From the NCBI RefSeq assembly GCF_002813135.1, contig NZ_PHTY01000001.1, positions 1,917,501 to 1,981,500 of the forward strand: a DNA stretch of 64,000 bases, written 5' to 3'. This DNA is from Ulvibacter sp. MAR_2010_11 (GTDB lineage Bacteria; Bacteroidota; Bacteroidia; Flavobacteriales; Flavobacteriaceae). The position numbers and the translations under genes were made by a program. The notes beneath the pieces were generated by a model that worked only from the letters and a program-made list of their open reading frames with translations, was not told the DNA's origin and ran no database searches. Shown here one piece after another: positions 48,701 to 58,900 of this stretch (position 1 is the first letter of the stretch; the number at the start of each line of letters is the position of its first letter).

Positions 48701-51700
48701 TGACATCGACAATGGAGAGGTAATCAACCAGGCGACTGTTACAGGTATTGCACCGGATCAGTCTCAGGTAAGTGATCTTTCAGGATCTACTACCACTACG
48801 GATGATGAAACTACTACAACACTATGTCAGGAACCAATTATTGCAATTGTAAAAGAGGCGAGTTATGACGATGGTGGCGATTGTTCCGATCCGGGAGAAT
48901 TGATTAACTATACATTCACAGTAACCAATGAAGGTAATGTGAGTCTATCGAATATTGTAGTAACCGATCCATTATTAGGTGGCGTAGTTGCCGGTCCCGA
49001 TTCAGGAGATACCGACAATGACGGAGAATTGGATGTAACCGAGGTGTGGATTTACACAGGAAGTTATGCCATCACTCAGGATGACATCGACAATGGAGAG
49101 GTAATCAACCAGGCGACTGTTACAGGTATTGCACCGGATCAGTCTCAGGTAAGTGATCTTTCAGGTTCTACTACCACTACGGATGATGAAACTACTACAA
49201 CACTATGTCAGGAACCAATTATTGCAATTGTAAAAGAGGCGAGCTATGACGACGGTGGCGATTGTTCCGATCCGGGAGAATTGATTAACTATACATTCAC
49301 AGTGACCAATGAAGGTAATGTGAGTTTATCGAATATTGTAGTAACCGATCCATTATTAGGTGGCGTAGTTGCCGGTCCCGATTCAGGAGATACCGACAAT
49401 GACGGAGAATTGGATGTAACCGAGGTGTGGATTTACACAGGAAGTTATGCCATCACTCAGGATGACATCGACAATGGAGAGGTAATCAACCAGGCTACTG
49501 TTACAGGTATTGCACCGGATCAGTCTCAGGTAAGTGATCTTTCAGGATCTACTACCACTACGGATGATGAAACCACTACAACACTATGTCAGGAACCAAT
49601 TATTGCAATTGTAAAAGAGGCGAGCTATGACGACGGTGGCGATTGTTCCGATCCGGGAGAATTGATTAACTATACATTCACAGTGACCAATGAAGGTAAT
49701 GTGAGTTTATCGAATATTGTAGTAACCGATCCATTATTAGGTGGCGTAGTTGCCGGTCCCGATTCAGGAGATACCGACAATGACGGAGAATTGGATGTAA
49801 CTGAGGTGTGGATTTACACAGGAAGTTATGCCATCACTCAGGATGACATCGACAATGGAGAGGTAATCAACCAGGCGACTGTTACAGGTATTGCACCGGA
49901 TCAGTCTCAGGTAAGTGATCTTTCAGGATCTACTACCACTACGGATGATGAAACTACTACAACACTATGTCAGGAACCAATTATTGCAATTGTAAAAGAG
50001 GCGAGTTATGACGATGGTGGCGATTGTTCCGATCCGGGAGAATTGATTAACTATACATTCACAGTAACCAATGAAGGTAATGTGAGTCTATCGAATATTG
50101 TAGTAACCGATCCATTATTAGGTGGCGTAGTTGCCGGTCCCGATTCAGGAGATACCGACAATGACGGAGAATTGGATGTAACCGAGGTGTGGATTTACAC
50201 AGGAAGTTATGCCATCACTCAGGATGACATCGACAATGGAGAGGTAATCAACCAGGCGACTGTTACAGGTATTGCACCGGATCAGTCTCAGGTAAGTGAT
50301 CTTTCAGGTTCTACTACCACTACGGATGATGAAACTACTACAACACTATGTCAGAATCCAGCTATTGCGATTATTAAAACCGGATTATTTGTAGATGTAG
50401 ACGGTGATAAGTGTGCAGATGTAGGGGAATTAATAGACTACACGTTTACAGTAACTAATGAAGGCAATGTAAGCTTATCCAGCATCGAAGTGAATGACCC
50501 ACTATTAGGTGGTCAATTACCGGGTCCTGATTCAGGAGATACAGATAACGATGGAGAATTGGATGTAACTGAAACTTGGATTTACACGGGAAGTTATGCT
50601 ATCACTCAGATTGATATTGATAATGGAGAAGTTGTAAATCAGGCAGTGGCAAAAGGTGCTAGTCCTTTAGGAGTGACAGTTTCAGATCTTTCAGATGACA
50701 ATAGTATTCTTGAAGACGATCCAACGGTAACAGACATTTGTCAGGAACCTGTGATTGCTATTATAAAAACAGGATTATTTATAGATGAAGATGGCGATAA
50801 GTGTGCCGATGTAGGTGAAATGATCGATTATACTTTCACAGTAACTAACCTCGGAAACGTAAGCCTATCAAATATAGTGGTGGATGATCCATTATTAGGA
50901 GGCCCAATAGCCGGTCCTGATTCAGGAGATACCGACAATGACGGAGAATTGGATGTAACTGAAACGTGGATTTACACTGCAAGTTATGCCATTACTCAGG
51001 TCGATATAGACGCAGGACAAGTGATTAATCAGGCTACCGCGACAGGTACAGCACCGGATCAAAGTACCGTAAGTGACCTATCTGATAATGATAGTGAATT
51101 TGAAGACGATCCTACCGAAACAGATCTTTGTCAGGAGCCTGTAATTGCAATTATTAAAGTTGGAGTATTTAATGACGAAAACGGAAATGGTTGTGCGGAT
51201 GAAGGCGAATCAATTGACTATACATTCACTGTGACAAACGAAGGAAATGTTAGTTTGACTAATATCATAGTTGATGATCCATTACTAGGAGGGCCAATTG
51301 CCGGACCTGATAGTGGTGATACCGATAACAACGGTGAATTAGGAGAAACCGAAGCTTGGATTTATTCCGGCACCTATATCATTAGCCAGTCAGATATTGA
51401 CAATGGAAATGTTACCAACCAGGCCACTGCTTCAGGTACTGCCGATGGTGTCACTGTAACAGATTTATCAGATCCAAATAGCGTTAATGGTGATAGTCCT
51501 ACGATTACAGACTTGTGTCAAGATCCATCAATGTCTGTTACTAAGTCAGGAGTTTTCAACGACGACAATGGTGATCAAATACCACAACCGGGAGAGACCA
51601 TTAGTTATTTCTTTTCGGTTACCAACACAGGTAATGTTACCTTGTATAACATCACCCTGAGTGATGAGTTACCGGGTATTGTACTGGAAGGTGGTCCTAT

Positions 51701-52256
51701 TGCACAATTGGATCCGGGTGAGGTTGACGACAGCACGTTCACTGCTACCTATGCCATTACAGAGGCTGATATTGCCGCAGGCGAGGTAATCAACCAGGCC
51801 ATTGGAACGGGAGAGACTATAGGCGGCGACGAGGTAAGTGATACCTCCGATGATCCAAATGATTTGACCAATGTTGATCCAGATGGCGATGGTGAGCCTG
51901 ATGATCCTACAGTTACGGTAATACCGAATGTATTACCTGCTAATTTTGAGATTTTCAATGGTGTTACCCCAGATGGTGATGGCTTGAATGATTACTTCCA
52001 GATAGATGGAATAGAGGATTATCCTATCAACAATGTTAAGATCTTCAATCGTTGGGGAGTACTTGTATGGGAGACCGATGGTTACGGAGTAAATGGTAAT
52101 GTCTTTAGAGGTGTTTCCAGTGGTAGATCTACCGTTAGAGAGTCTAAGGAGTTGCCAACGGGTACGTACTTCTATATTTTGACCTTCCCTGGTGGTAACC
52201 CTGGTGATAATCCGGGTGAGACTAATTATTCAGGATACTTATATATAAATAGATAG
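39744..52256 (+). CDS. Giant T9SS-exported adhesin with VWA domain and about 27 DUF11-like modules
   Basis: This 4170-residue protein has a signal peptide (to about 33) and a von Willebrand A domain (about 65-300) with an intact MIDAS (Asp72-x-Ser74-x-Ser76 in DRSGSMGG, and DGVTNRR later). A Cys-rich Ig-like zone (about 380-560) follows. Then come about 27 modules with the core [21 protein letters not shown] and a late T/YxITQDDIDxGxIxNQAxV. The C-terminus is a type B gliding-motility sorting domain ([18 protein letters not shown], about 4070-4090; [12 protein letters not shown]; the end YSGYLYINR), the signal for export and anchoring by the type IX secretion system. The VWA and the Ca-like motifs fit metal-dependent adhesion. 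PorP/SprF and OmpA genes follow in the same orientation. Confidence 0.85.
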   Translation: MKKQLPSKINNYIKAVFLLLAFFVFNTAPLFAQTITLNKTAVASNVCNQFDISLTVTGNPPPLAQDVILVIDRSGSMGGDPIMHAKNAAVSFVNNIFAPANNPTGNNRVGIVSYSTSGTLEIGLRNSTFQAAIIAEINSLVASGGTNIASAMDVADNEMTANGVFNCATGRSILLLTDGVTNRRLNGSTCSGTPSPPFPAGNSACMDDAISEGQGAQTTPIGNPSVIYNQKIFSVGLFGDISGNAQAAATYTLDQIQNGGLFTTEAAADLTGIYNTILGQLALAAKDAIVTDALGTGFQMVSGTLSDPVNASYNSGTNTITWDLGDVSNETRTLTYRIAAVGMQGCGIQNSGSSQMSFINASCNPQVLPFPNPQICVPCPIISDPVIDQVDCTKTINYSASFNPGDCTPFSVGFVWEFFLNNTSVGTVSGNTIGDLSGAFTYTGANPFQGDFRAELTYNGTYNNNCNLPPVTVDSDIQIYLPPNAPVSGGNQTACAATPIQTLTAVATVLPNQSVVWYDMANGGNVVSPTLNTIGSITYWAETVDNTSGCSSLSRTPVSLTLYNCAINIEKTASPNDPANCNPIAPGQPINYTFTVTNIGNVAITNVEVNDPLIDPVNPIPGPASGDTNNNNALDLNEVWTYNASYIVQQSDIITGQVVNTADVDGTVTGSSSSYNVHDEDSETVILCQNAEISITKASTSATGNCINFTENDIISYTFVVTNEGDVDISNVVVTDPILGGVIAGPASGDTNNNGVLNVGEVWNYAANYSVTQLDIDNGSVVNTSEVNGTTALGPVNDPSNQVTVLICQTPDIAIVKTNDQIPGQNNCVDLSEGDTVTYTFTVTNEGNLSIDNVVVTDPLVGLSVIAGPTGDTGADGILGLTEVWTYTATYVVTQDDVDAGQITNQATVNGLAMNPADTPVSDLSGSTTTTDDATVIVICQTPDIAIVKTNDQIPGQNNCVDLSEGDTVTYTFTVTNEGNLSIDNVVVTDPLVGLSVIAGPTGDTGADGILGLTEVWTYTATYVVTQDDVDAGQITNQATVNGLAMNPADTPVSDLSGSTTTTDDATVIVICQTPDIAIVKTNDQIPGQNNCVDLSEGDTVTYTFTVTNEGNLSIDNVVVTDPLVGLSVIAGPTGDTGADGILGLTEVWTYTATYVVTQDDVDAGQITNQATVNGLAMNPANTPVSDLSGSTTTTDDATVIVICQTPDIAIVKTNDQIPGQNNCVDLSEGDTVTYTFTVTNEGNLSIDNVVVTDPLVGLSVIAGPTGDTGADGILGLTEVWTYTATYVVTQDDVDAGQITNQATVNGLAMNPADTPVSDLSGSTTTTDDATVIVICQTPDIAIVKTNDQIPGQNNCVDLSEGDTVTYTFTVTNEGNLSIDNVVVTDPLVGLSVIAGPTGDTGADGILGLTEVWTYTATYVVTQDDVDAGQITNQATVNGLAMNPADTPVSDLSGSTTTTDDATVIVICQTPDIAIVKTNDQIPGQNNCVDLSEGDTVTYTFTVTNEGNLSIDNVVVTDPLVGLSVIAGPTGDTGADGILGLTEVWTYTATYVVTQDDVDAGQITNQATVNGLAMNPADTPVSDLSGSTTTTDDATVIVICQTPDIAIVKTNDQIPGQNNCVDLSEGDTVTYTFTVTNEGNLSIDNVVVTDPLVGLSVIAGPTGDTGADGILGLTEVWTYTATYVVTQDDVDAGQITNQATVNGLAMNPANTPVSDLSGSTTTTDDATVIVICQTPDIAIVKTNDQIPGQNNCVDLSEGDTVTYTFTVTNEGNLSIDNVVVTDPLVGLSVIAGPTGDTGADGILGLTEVWTYTATYVVTQDDVDAGQITNQATVNGLAMNPANTPVSDLSGSTTTTDDATVIVICQTPDIAIVKTNDQIPGQNNCVDLSEGDTVTYTFTVTNEGNLSIDNVVVTDPLVGLSVIAGPTGDTGADGILGLTEVWTYTATYVVTQDDVDAGQITNQATVNGLAMNPADTPVSDLSGSTTTTDDATVIVICQTPDIAIVKTNDQIPGQNNCVDLSEGDTVTYTFTVTNEGNLSIDNVVVTDPLVGLSVIAGPTGDTGADGILGLTEVWTYTATYVVTQDDVDAGQITNQATVNGLAMNPADTPVSDLSGSTTTTDDATVIVICQTPDIAIVKTNDQIPGQNNCVDLSEGDTVTYTFTVTNEGNLSIDNVVVTDPLVGLSVIAGPTGDTGADGILGLTEVWTYTATYVVTQDDVDAGQITNQATVNGLAMNPANTPVSDLSGSTTTTDDATVIVICQTPDIAIVKTHNQTPTGGNNCIDLSVGQDISYTFTVTNEGNLSIDNVVVTDPLPGLSAITFIGGDADNDQVLDLNEIWTYNAVYTVTQDDIDLGSITNQATVNGTAMNPANTPVSDISGSTVTTDDPTVIIICQNPAIAIVKEASYDDGGDCSDPGELINYTFTVTNEGNVSLSNIVVTDPLLGGVVAGPDSGDTDNDGELDVTEVWIYTGSYAITQDDIDNGEVINQATVTGIAPDQSQVSDLSGSTTTTDDETTTTLCQEPIIAIVKEASYDDGGDCSDPGELINYTFTVTNEGNVSLSNIVVTDPLLGGVVAGPDSGDTDNDGELDVTEVWIYTGSYAITQDDIDNGEVINQATVTGIAPDQSQVSDLSGSTTATDDETTTTLCQEPIIAIVKEASYDDGGDCSDPGELINYTFTVTNEGNVSLSNIVVTDPLLGGVVAGPDSGDTDNDGELDVTEVWIYTGSYAITQDDIDNGEVINQATVTGIAPDQSQVSDLSGSTTTTDDETTTTLCQEPIIAIVKEASYDDGGDCSDPGELINYTFTVTNEGNVSLSNIVVTDPLLGGVVAGPDSGDTDNDGELDVTEVWIYTGSYAITQDDIDNGEVINQATVTGIAPDQSQVSDLSGSTTTTDDETTTTLCQEPIIAIVKEASYDDGGDCSDPGELINYTFTVTNEGNVSLSNIVVTDPLLGGVVAGPDSGDTDNDGELDVTEVWIYTGSYAITQDDIDNGEVINQATVTGIAPDQSQVSDLSGSTTTTDDETTTTLCQEPIIAIVKEASYDDGGDCSDPGELINYTFTVTNEGNVSLSNIVVTDPLLGGVVAGPDSGDTDNDGELDVTEVWIYTGSYAITQDDIDNGEVINQATVTGIAPDQSQVSDLSGSTTTTDDETTTTLCQEPIIAIVKEASYDDGGDCSDPGELINYTFTVTNEGNVSLSNIVVTDPLLGGVVAGPDSGDTDNDGELDVTEVWIYTGSYAITQDDIDNGEVINQATVTGIAPDQSQVSDLSGSTTTTDDETTTTLCQEPIIAIVKEASYDDGGDCSDPGELINYTFTVTNEGNVSLSNIVVTDPLLGGVVAGPDSGDTDNDGELDVTEVWIYTGSYAITQDDIDNGEVINQATVTGIAPDQSQVSDLSGSTTTTDDETTTTLCQEPIIAIVKEASYDDGGDCSDPGELINYTFTVTNEGNVSLSNIVVTDPLLGGVVAGPDSGDTDNDGELDVTEVWIYTGSYAITQDDIDNGEVINQATVTGIAPDQSQVSDLSGSTTTTDDETTTTLCQNPAIAIIKTGLFVDVDGDKCADVGELIDYTFTVTNEGNVSLSSIEVNDPLLGGQLPGPDSGDTDNDGELDVTETWIYTGSYAITQIDIDNGEVVNQAVAKGASPLGVTVSDLSDDNSILEDDPTVTDICQEPVIAIIKTGLFIDEDGDKCADVGEMIDYTFTVTNLGNVSLSNIVVDDPLLGGPIAGPDSGDTDNDGELDVTETWIYTASYAITQVDIDAGQVINQATATGTAPDQSTVSDLSDNDSEFEDDPTETDLCQEPVIAIIKVGVFNDENGNGCADEGESIDYTFTVTNEGNVSLTNIIVDDPLLGGPIAGPDSGDTDNNGELGETEAWIYSGTYIISQSDIDNGNVTNQATASGTADGVTVTDLSDPNSVNGDSPTITDLCQDPSMSVTKSGVFNDDNGDQIPQPGETISYFFSVTNTGNVTLYNITLSDELPGIVLEGGPIAQLDPGEVDDSTFTATYAITEADIAAGEVINQAIGTGETIGGDEVSDTSDDPNDLTNVDPDGDGEPDDPTVTVIPNVLPANFEIFNGVTPDGDGLNDYFQIDGIEDYPINNVKIFNRWGVLVWETDGYGVNGNVFRGVSSGRSTVRESKELPTGTYFYILTFPGGNPGDNPGETNYSGYLYINR
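42171..46526 (+). repeat. Tandem array of 11 near-identical 396-bp units (type A)
   Basis: Unit starts are 42171, 42567, 42963, 43359, 43755, 44151, 44547, 44943, 45339, 45735 and 46131; a twelfth, diverged unit begins at 46527. Each unit encodes 132 residues starting [15 protein letters not shown]. Units differ mostly by silent changes (for example ACC/ACT, GGC/GGA, GAT/GAC) and by one residue, D or N, in NPADTP/NPANTP. Silent variants recur in non-neighbouring units, which shows shuffling by recombination. Confidence 0.95.
46938..50348 (+). repeat. Tandem array of 9 near-identical 381-bp units (type B)
   Basis: Unit starts are 46938, 47319, 47700, 48081, 48462, 48843, 49224, 49605 and 49986. 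Each unit encodes 127 residues, including [31 protein letters not shown] and [18 protein letters not shown]. Units 4-6 and 7-9 share the same order of silent variants, which points to duplication of a three-unit block. After the array come three diverged modules and a last one. Confidence 0.95.
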
Positions 52257-52270
52257 CAAATCAAAAAACT

Positions 52271-52293
52271 CCCGGGAGGGGCAACCTCCCGGG
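52271..52293 (+). promoter_or_regulatory. GC-rich hairpin between adhesin and PorP/SprF genes
   Basis: CCCGGGAGG (52271-52279) pairs perfectly with CCTCCCGGG (52285-52293), with a five-base loop. No T tract follows and the next ATG is 19 bases away, so it is more likely an RNA-stability or translation element than a terminator. Confidence 0.6.
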
Positions 52294-52311
52294 GTTATAA
52301 AATATGTAACG

Positions 52312-53265
52312 ATGAAACACAGTTATTTTACACTCATAGTTTTGATTTTACTCGGTATTTTTTCGAGTAATGCTCAGCAGGATCCTCAGTACACCCAGTA
52401 TATGTACAATACTCAGGTTGTTAACCCTGCGTATGCGGGTTCTCGGGAGGCTTTAAGTTTTGGATTGTTGTACCGTACCCAGTGGGTTGGTTTTGAGGGG
52501 GCTCCTAAGACGGGTACCTTCACGGTAAATTCTCCCATCGGGAGTTTAGACAACATGGGCTTGGGTCTGTCTATTGTACGGGATGAAATTGGTCCTTCGA
52601 TTGAGTCGAATGTGAATATTGATTATTCCTATAGTATCAACACCTCGGATGAGGGTAAGGTTTCCTTTGGATTGAAGGCGGGGTTGGATATTTTGGATGT
52701 TGATTTCACCAAGCTTAATATCGCCGATCAGGGTGATGTTTTCGAGAACAATATCGACAATAAGCTTCAGCCTCAGATAGGAGCGGGAGTGTATTACAAT
52801 ACGGAGAAGTTTTATGCCGGATTATCGGTACCCAACTTTTTAACCACCAAGCATTTTGACAAGTCTACCTTGGAGGATATTCAAAATGGTGGTTTTAATG
52901 GATCAGTGACAGCAGCAGAGCGTTTGCATTATTTTTTAATAGCGGGTTATGTCTTTGATGTGAGTGAGAATTTAAAGTTTAAGCCTGCAACCTTGGTAAA
53001 GGCTGTAAGTGGATCTCCCTTACAGTGGGATGTTTCTGCCAACTTTCTTTTGTATGAGAAGGTGACCTTGGGAGCTGCCTACAGATGGAGTGCTGCCATG
53101 AGTGCTTTGGTTGGCTTTCAGGCTACCGATGAGATTTTTATTGGCTTTGGCTACGACTATCAGACTACCGACATAGAATCCTATAGTGATGGTTCTTATG
53201 AGATTATGTTACGCTTTGATTTATTCAAGAAACCGGAACGTGTGTTAACACCACGATTCTTTTAA
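52312..53265 (+). CDS. PorP/SprF family type IX secretion membrane protein
   Basis: This 317-residue protein has a signal peptide (cleaved near SSNAQ at about 21) and then the family hallmark QDPQYTQYMYNTQVVNPAYAGSREALS, with the typical YRTQWVGFEGAPKT and a C-terminal barrel that ends VLTPRFF. PorP/SprF proteins are outer-membrane barrels that serve the export and surface attachment of T9SS type B substrates, notably SprB-like adhesins. Its position directly after the giant gene, in the same orientation, suggests it is dedicated to that adhesin. It is 14 bases before the OmpA gene. Confidence 0.92.
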   Translation: MKHSYFTLIVLILLGIFSSNAQQDPQYTQYMYNTQVVNPAYAGSREALSFGLLYRTQWVGFEGAPKTGTFTVNSPIGSLDNMGLGLSIVRDEIGPSIESNVNIDYSYSINTSDEGKVSFGLKAGLDILDVDFTKLNIADQGDVFENNIDNKLQPQIGAGVYYNTEKFYAGLSVPNFLTTKHFDKSTLEDIQNGGFNGSVTAAERLHYFLIAGYVFDVSENLKFKPATLVKAVSGSPLQWDVSANFLLYEKVTLGAAYRWSAAMSALVGFQATDEIFIGFGYDYQTTDIESYSDGSYEIMLRFDLFKKPERVLTPRFF

Positions 53266-53279
53266 AAAACATTTGGGGC

Positions 53280-55187
53280 ATGAAGACATTTTTACAAAAA
53301 GTATTTCTTTTAGCACTAGTACTGTTAGGTACTAGTGTCTCTTTTTCTCAGAAAAAGCAAGTTGAAAAGGCAAACAAGGAATTTGACAAGTATGCATATA
53401 TAGATGCTCGGGATATTTATCTCAAAGTAGTAGAGGACGGTTATACCTCTGCCCAGATCTATAAGAACTTAGGAGATACCTATTATTGGAACAGCGACTA
53501 CGACAATGCTGCCAAATGGTATTCCAGGTTAATTTCGGAGTTTCCACAGGAAACCGAGGTTAACTATTATTACCGTGCTGCTCAGAGTCAGAAGAGTTTG
53601 GGCAATGCCGATAAGTCCAAGGAATATATGGATATGTATATTTCCAAGGGCGGTGATCCGGGGATTGTACGCGCTACGGCTACGGACTTTTTGGAATACG
53701 AGGTAGTGTTGGAGAAGGTCTCTGTCAATACGGCGTATTCCGATTTTGGACCTGCCTATTATATGGACAAGCTGGTGTATGCCTCTTCCTCTAATACTTC
53801 GGAGGGCAGCAAGATCGCTCAGTGGAACGAGCAGCCTTTTTTAGATTTGTATGAGGCCGATATGGACGGTGAGGGGAAACTCTCCAATGCGAGTTCATTG
53901 AGTGGAGATGTCAATACTCCGTATCACGAATCGACCCCTACCTTTACCAAGGACGGGAACACCATTTATTTTACACGTAACAATTATATAGACGGCAAGA
54001 AGGGCAAGGATAAGAACAAGACCATTCGATTAAAGCTGTATAAAGCCACCAAGAGTGGTGATAACTATTGGACCAATGTTGTAGAGCTACCCTTTAACTC
54101 TAAGGAATACTCTGTGGCACACCCTGCTCTTAGTTTGGATGAGAAGCGTTTGTATTTTTCATCAGACATGCCGGGTACCATTGGCATGAGTGATTTATGG
54201 TATGTTGATATTTTAGATAATGATAGCTATGGAGAGCCTGTTAACCTGGGAACATCGATCAATACCGAAGCCAGAGAGTCGTTTCCTTTTATCAGTGAGA
54301 AGAACAATTTGTATTTCTCCAGTGATGGTAGAGGGGGATTAGGAGGTTACGATATTTTCAGTACCCCGTTGAACCCTCAGGGCAGACCCGGGAAGATTAC
54401 CAACTTAGGCGAGCCTGCCAATAGCAGTCAGGATGACTTTGGCTTTATTATCAAAGAAGAGAAACGCATGGGTTATATGTCTTCCAACCGAGAAGGCGCC
54501 AAGGGCAGTATCGACGATGAGATTTACCTTGTACAAGAAAAATGTGAGATTGTGATTACCGGAACGGTATTCGACCAGGACAGTAAGGAATTACTGCCGG
54601 GAGCAGAGGTATTACTATTGGATAGTAACAACAAGATAGTAGACAGCCAAATAGTGGGAGAGACGGCTTCCTATAGCTTTAATGCCGACTGTGAGAAGCA
54701 GTATTCAGTGAGAGGTAGCAAGACTCAGTATGCACCCTATGAGAAGGTCTTACAGACACCCGATAAGAGTGGCACGGTGGAGATACCCATTCCGTTGAAA
54801 CTGGTAGACCCATGTCCGCCAAACGATTTGGGATGTCGACTGAAATTACAGCCTATCTATTTTGATTTCGATCGTTATAACATTCGTCCCGATGCGGCCA
54901 TTGAATTGGCTAAGATATTGGCCGCTATGCGACAGTATCCTGAGCTTATCATCCATATCGAGTCGCATACCGACTCACGCGGTAACGACAAGTACAACGA
55001 GTCGTTGTCTGACAAACGAGCACAATCCACCTTACAATGGTTGGTAGACAAGGGCATTGCCAAGAGCAGGCTAACTGCAAAGGGTTATGGCGAATATAAA
55101 TTGACCAACAAGTGTGACGATGGCGTGGAATGTACCGAAGAGGAACATCAGTTAAACCGTCGTTCGATGTTTATCATACAGAATTAG
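53280..55187 (+). CDS. OmpA family protein with TPR/PD40 repeats (PorE-like)
   Basis: This 635-residue envelope protein has a signal peptide (to about 24), a TPR-like helical part (about 25-135), a beta-propeller of PD40/WD40-like repeats (about 155-425, with LYFSSDMPGTIGMSDLWYV and YFSSDGRGGLGGYDIF), a CarboxypepD_reg-like domain (about 430-515) and a C-terminal OmpA peptidoglycan-binding domain (about 520-630, HIESHTDSRGNDKYNESLSDKRA and GYGE). This domain order is that of PorE/SprE-type partners which couple T9SS complexes to peptidoglycan. PorP/SprF plus OmpA pairs after giant adhesins are a standard flavobacterial arrangement. It ends with a strong terminator. Confidence 0.88.
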   Translation: MKTFLQKVFLLALVLLGTSVSFSQKKQVEKANKEFDKYAYIDARDIYLKVVEDGYTSAQIYKNLGDTYYWNSDYDNAAKWYSRLISEFPQETEVNYYYRAAQSQKSLGNADKSKEYMDMYISKGGDPGIVRATATDFLEYEVVLEKVSVNTAYSDFGPAYYMDKLVYASSSNTSEGSKIAQWNEQPFLDLYEADMDGEGKLSNASSLSGDVNTPYHESTPTFTKDGNTIYFTRNNYIDGKKGKDKNKTIRLKLYKATKSGDNYWTNVVELPFNSKEYSVAHPALSLDEKRLYFSSDMPGTIGMSDLWYVDILDNDSYGEPVNLGTSINTEARESFPFISEKNNLYFSSDGRGGLGGYDIFSTPLNPQGRPGKITNLGEPANSSQDDFGFIIKEEKRMGYMSSNREGAKGSIDDEIYLVQEKCEIVITGTVFDQDSKELLPGAEVLLLDSNNKIVDSQIVGETASYSFNADCEKQYSVRGSKTQYAPYEKVLQTPDKSGTVEIPIPLKLVDPCPPNDLGCRLKLQPIYFDFDRYNIRPDAAIELAKILAAMRQYPELIIHIESHTDSRGNDKYNESLSDKRAQSTLQWLVDKGIAKSRLTAKGYGEYKLTNKCDDGVECTEEEHQLNRRSMFIIQN

Positions 55188-55207
55188 ACTAACCAATTTT
55201 TTCAACC

Positions 55208-55250
55208 TTTAAAAGCGTTCATTCTTACATTGAACGCTTTTTGTTTTTTT
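55208..55250 (+). terminator. Terminator of adhesin operon 1
   Basis: AAAGCGTTCA pairs with TGAACGCTTT and is followed by a long T-rich tract. Confidence 0.88.
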
Positions 55251-55365
55251 TGTTTATTTTGTTTTTTTTCAGTCATGAACTTAAATTGTCGTCGATTCAG
55301 TTTTTTTAACATTTAAAAAACCATTCTTACAAATATCCTTGCTATTAGCCTAATTGTGACGCTAG

Positions 55366-55403
55366 TATACGTATAAACACGTAGTTGTATTTCCTACAAA
55401 AAA
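55366..55403 (+). promoter_or_regulatory. Upstream control box of adhesin operon 2
   Basis: It has the same order of elements as 38952-38989: TATACGTA, A-rich spacer, CACGTA, then TTTCCTACAAAAAA. Confidence 0.6.
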
Positions 55404-55456
55404 AATAGTTAATAACTTCAATATTGTGTTGTTCAACGAGAATATTTTACGCTTCA

Positions 55457-55512
55457 ACTAATAGTTGACTTTTTGTAAGACTTTAACATTTTTTCCTACG
55501 TATATTTGATAT
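55457..55512 (+). promoter_or_regulatory. Promoter block of adhesin operon 2
   Basis: It is 55 of 56 bases identical to 39043-39098, including the -7 element TATATTTG at 55501-55508. Confidence 0.75.
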
Positions 55513-55649
55513 TGAGAAGCTGTTTCTGCTTTTCATGCCCTACATAAATCTTAAGTGACCTACCCACTTATTTCTATCGTATAACGAACTAATGCGTTTA
55601 CTGCGCACTAGGTTTATTTTTTTAATTGAATAATTAAAAATTAAGTTAT

Positions 55650-55964
55650 ATGCGAAATATTACCTCACTTTATTCGTATCAGAAAATAATAACCACCTTC
55701 GGTGTTTTTGCGTTTTTCTTTTCACTCGTATTAGTTTATGGATTTTCTCCAAAGAGTGCTAACGATAATTATATGAAATATCCTTTATTGGATGTTGATC
55801 TGGAGTGTTACGAGGAAATACCTGCTTGCGGGCCTCTTCCTGCCAAAGAAGCATCATACATTTTCAAAGAAAATGCCGCACCGATGCAGAATATTTATTT
55901 TCCTGCATTCTCCTTAATTATAGAAATGGGGCACGATTTCCGTCAAAAAAATAATAAAATTTAG
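55650..55964 (+). CDS. Small exported protein leading adhesin operon 2
   Basis: This 104-residue protein has a hydrophobic signal segment (about 12-31, ending LVLVYGFS) and a mature part of about 70 residues containing two Cys ([12 protein letters not shown]) and a Pro-rich segment. Its N-terminus (MRNIT..., then LVYG) resembles that of the giant protein which starts five bases after its stop (MQNIT..., then MLVYG). I do not recognise a family. It takes the place that the small secreted gene at 39166 has in operon 1, though their sequences are not alike. It may be a truncated relative of the adhesin N-terminus or an independent helper. Confidence 0.55.
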   Translation: MRNITSLYSYQKIITTFGVFAFFFSLVLVYGFSPKSANDNYMKYPLLDVDLECYEEIPACGPLPAKEASYIFKENAAPMQNIYFPAFSLIIEMGHDFRQKNNKI

Positions 55965-55969
55965 AACGT

Positions 55970-58900
55970 ATGCAAAACATTACTTATTCTATCCTGCATA
56001 AGAGATTTTTTAAATATGTAAGTATTCTTACATTTATATTCTCTTCGATGTTAGTTTATGGACAGGATCCATTGCCAACAATAGTTCCAAATACAAATAG
56101 AGGTTTGCCTTTTTTGTATGCATTACCCGATAATGGGAATGATCTTTTTTCTGTGGCGCCAGACCCTACCTCTGACCCATTGCCAACTCCGGCTATCCAA
56201 TCTACGGATAGAACCTTTAATGGAGAAGGCTCCGGATTTAGAGCAAGTAACAGAAGGGTGTATGCATTTGCGAACGATCACGATTTATATGAAGTGAACC
56301 CTGCGAATGGGAATTCGACATTAAAGGTGGACAATATGTTTACCGGCGTTGTTCAGGGTGTAGAATTTTACTTGAATAATGTCACGGGAGCTGAAGTGAT
56401 GTTCGTTATTGTTGATCCAAGCGGTGATGGCACTGGTGGTACAAAGTTGTATGCCTATAACCCAAATAATAATTGGGCGTCTTATGCGGGTTATCCAAAA
56501 ACATTATCGGGAGCCATTAATAAGGCTGACGGAATTGCATGGAATCCTGTAAATGGGGACTTTTATGTTCAAAATGATGATGAAGTAGATTTTTATTTTA
56601 TAAACGTTACCAACGGTAATACAACCTTTGCGTTTAGCACAGAGTTCGAAATTGATGGCGAAGGAATTGGTTTTGCCGCCGATGGAAAATTATATATTGA
56701 AGACGAAGGAGATAATTTAACAGGAGGAGACAGACGTATTTACGAAGTAAATTTATCGAATGGTGACTTAACCGCAGTAGCTAAATTAGGTGGTAGTTCA
56801 GACGTTGAAGGAATTATGGGCAACGTAGGTGTGAGAGATGATGGAGGAGATATTCCTAACTCTTACGGTTGGGCAGCGCACCAATTACCGGTATTACAAT
56901 CGGACCCTATTACTATTTACCTGGGGACTGTAGCGCCGGATTCTGAAGATCCTTTTACTACTGTAAACGGAGGCTTTGGAGATGATGCTACCGGTATAGA
57001 CGATGAAGACGGTGTGAAATTAAATGGTGACTTACTCGACAATAAGCAACTTAATGCAGGTTCTGCATATACGTTAACTGTTAAGACAAATGGTAACGGT
57101 GTTTTAAGTGCCTGGATAGATTGGAATGGTGATGGTGATTTCGACAGCAACGAAAAAGTGGCAAACAATATAGCACCGTCTGGCAATAACATTAATTTAA
57201 ACATAAATGTACCCAGTAGTGCAGCAATGGGTGTTACCTATGCGCGATTCAGATATTCATCTCAACACAATCTTGCGGCTAGTTATAGTGAGGCCCCTGA
57301 TGGGGAAGTTGAAGATTATAAAATTAGTATTGTAAATACGCCAATTGCTAGAGAATGCGGTTGTGCGCCGTTTTATAATAATTCGAATTTTGTAAACCCC
57401 GTGAAAATTGCCGGATCCAACCTTCAGGTAGGAGCAGTTTACAGATTCTCAAATGTATTCCCTGGTAATCCACATGGCAATGTGCTAGATGCGCTGGTAA
57501 AAATTGAAGCCTTTAACAATGGAGCTTCATTATTAGATATCGATGTTACAGGAACAGGACTTAACGAGGCTTTTCAACCCAGAATCAATAGCACAAATGG
57601 GAATGATCAAAGTGTTGAGTTTAGTGTCACCTTTGTAACCGGAGGTGGAAACTACGGAGATGAAGTTGTCATCTCATTCTTCGGAACACCTTTAGATATT
57701 GATGGTGATGGAAACAGTACACGTGAATATGCAGAAATTAGTCTGCCTGATGCTTACTTCTTAGCTTCGAATCCAAAAATCGATATTTCGAGAGGAGCAA
57801 CCTATGTAAGAGGTGAAGCCAGAAATACAGAAACCGCTCCTGGTGGTGATGTTTCTCTGGATCCAAGATGGACCTATAGTAATTATTTCGAAAACAAATC
57901 ATCCTTACGTTATAAGATAGGGAAGATTGACGGCAATGATGATCGATATTATTCATTAGATATGGATAATGCGAATTACAACGATCCCAATTCGGTTTTA
58001 ATTACCTATCCTGTTATCTGCGGAAAAGTGACCGACCAAGGTGGTGATCCTTTAGTGGGGGTTGAAATAGATGTCACCGGTTCAGACGGAAGCTCTCAAA
58101 CCGTAACTACCGGAGCAAATGGTAGCTATAAAGCTGTTGCGGCAATTCCTGAAGCATTGGTAGATGTTACCTATGAAATTCGTGAGAACGATCTTCCCGG
58201 ATACGAATCAATTTCGGATGTTGACGGTGCTAACGATAATTTAATTACGCGTGTAATTAATTTAATGTCTACCTGCGGAAATGATTTCGTCGATGGAGTA
58301 GACACGCCCGATGGATGGAACTTTGAGTGTGGTGACGATAAGGTGGTCGATGAATACGGATATAACGCAAATTGTAATTTAACTACAGTTGCTTCAATAC
58401 CTAACCCGGCCAACGTATACCAATACGTAGTTGAAATTGTATACAAAGGATCAAATCCTGGTCAGAGTATTACGTTTACAGATTCTTCAAACAATAGTCA
58501 AACACTCTATAGATCAGTACCGGTTGGTACCAGTTCAAATATTTGGGTGTATAGAGGACTATTTACCGGAAATACAAGCACAATTACGTATACCAATAAT
58601 TCTAGTAAATGCCAATTGCAATCTCTGGTGGTGTATGCCTTCAGAAATGTGCCGGATGCATCTTCTAGCTCAGGTGTATTTACAAGTAGAAGCGGGGTTA
58701 ATGATGTTCAAACCATCACTATTGACATTCCTGCATTTACAGGACCAAGAAATTTAACTATTGAAGCTCCGATTTCCGAATTAACAGCTGATGGAAGATA
58801 TCTGTTGTTAAAAGCTGAATCGGGTGGTGTTTCCGATCAAGTATTCATATATGGACCTGATGCATCACTACCGGGAGGTACTTGCTGTCTAGCCATACCT

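Larger units (their letters stand above)
55251..55649. other. Control region of adhesin operon 2
   Basis: This 399-base gap contains no convincing gene. It carries an upstream box at 55366-55403 (TATACGTA, then AACACGTAG and TTTCCTACAAAAAAA) and a promoter block at 55457-55512 with -7 element TATATTTG at 55501-55508. Transcription should start near 55515, leaving a leader of about 135 bases before the first gene. Confidence 0.65.

Noticed and set aside
42171-50348. Possible CRISPR array because of regular repeats
   Set aside because: The repeats are 396 and 381 bp, coding in one frame, and without short repeat-spacer structure.
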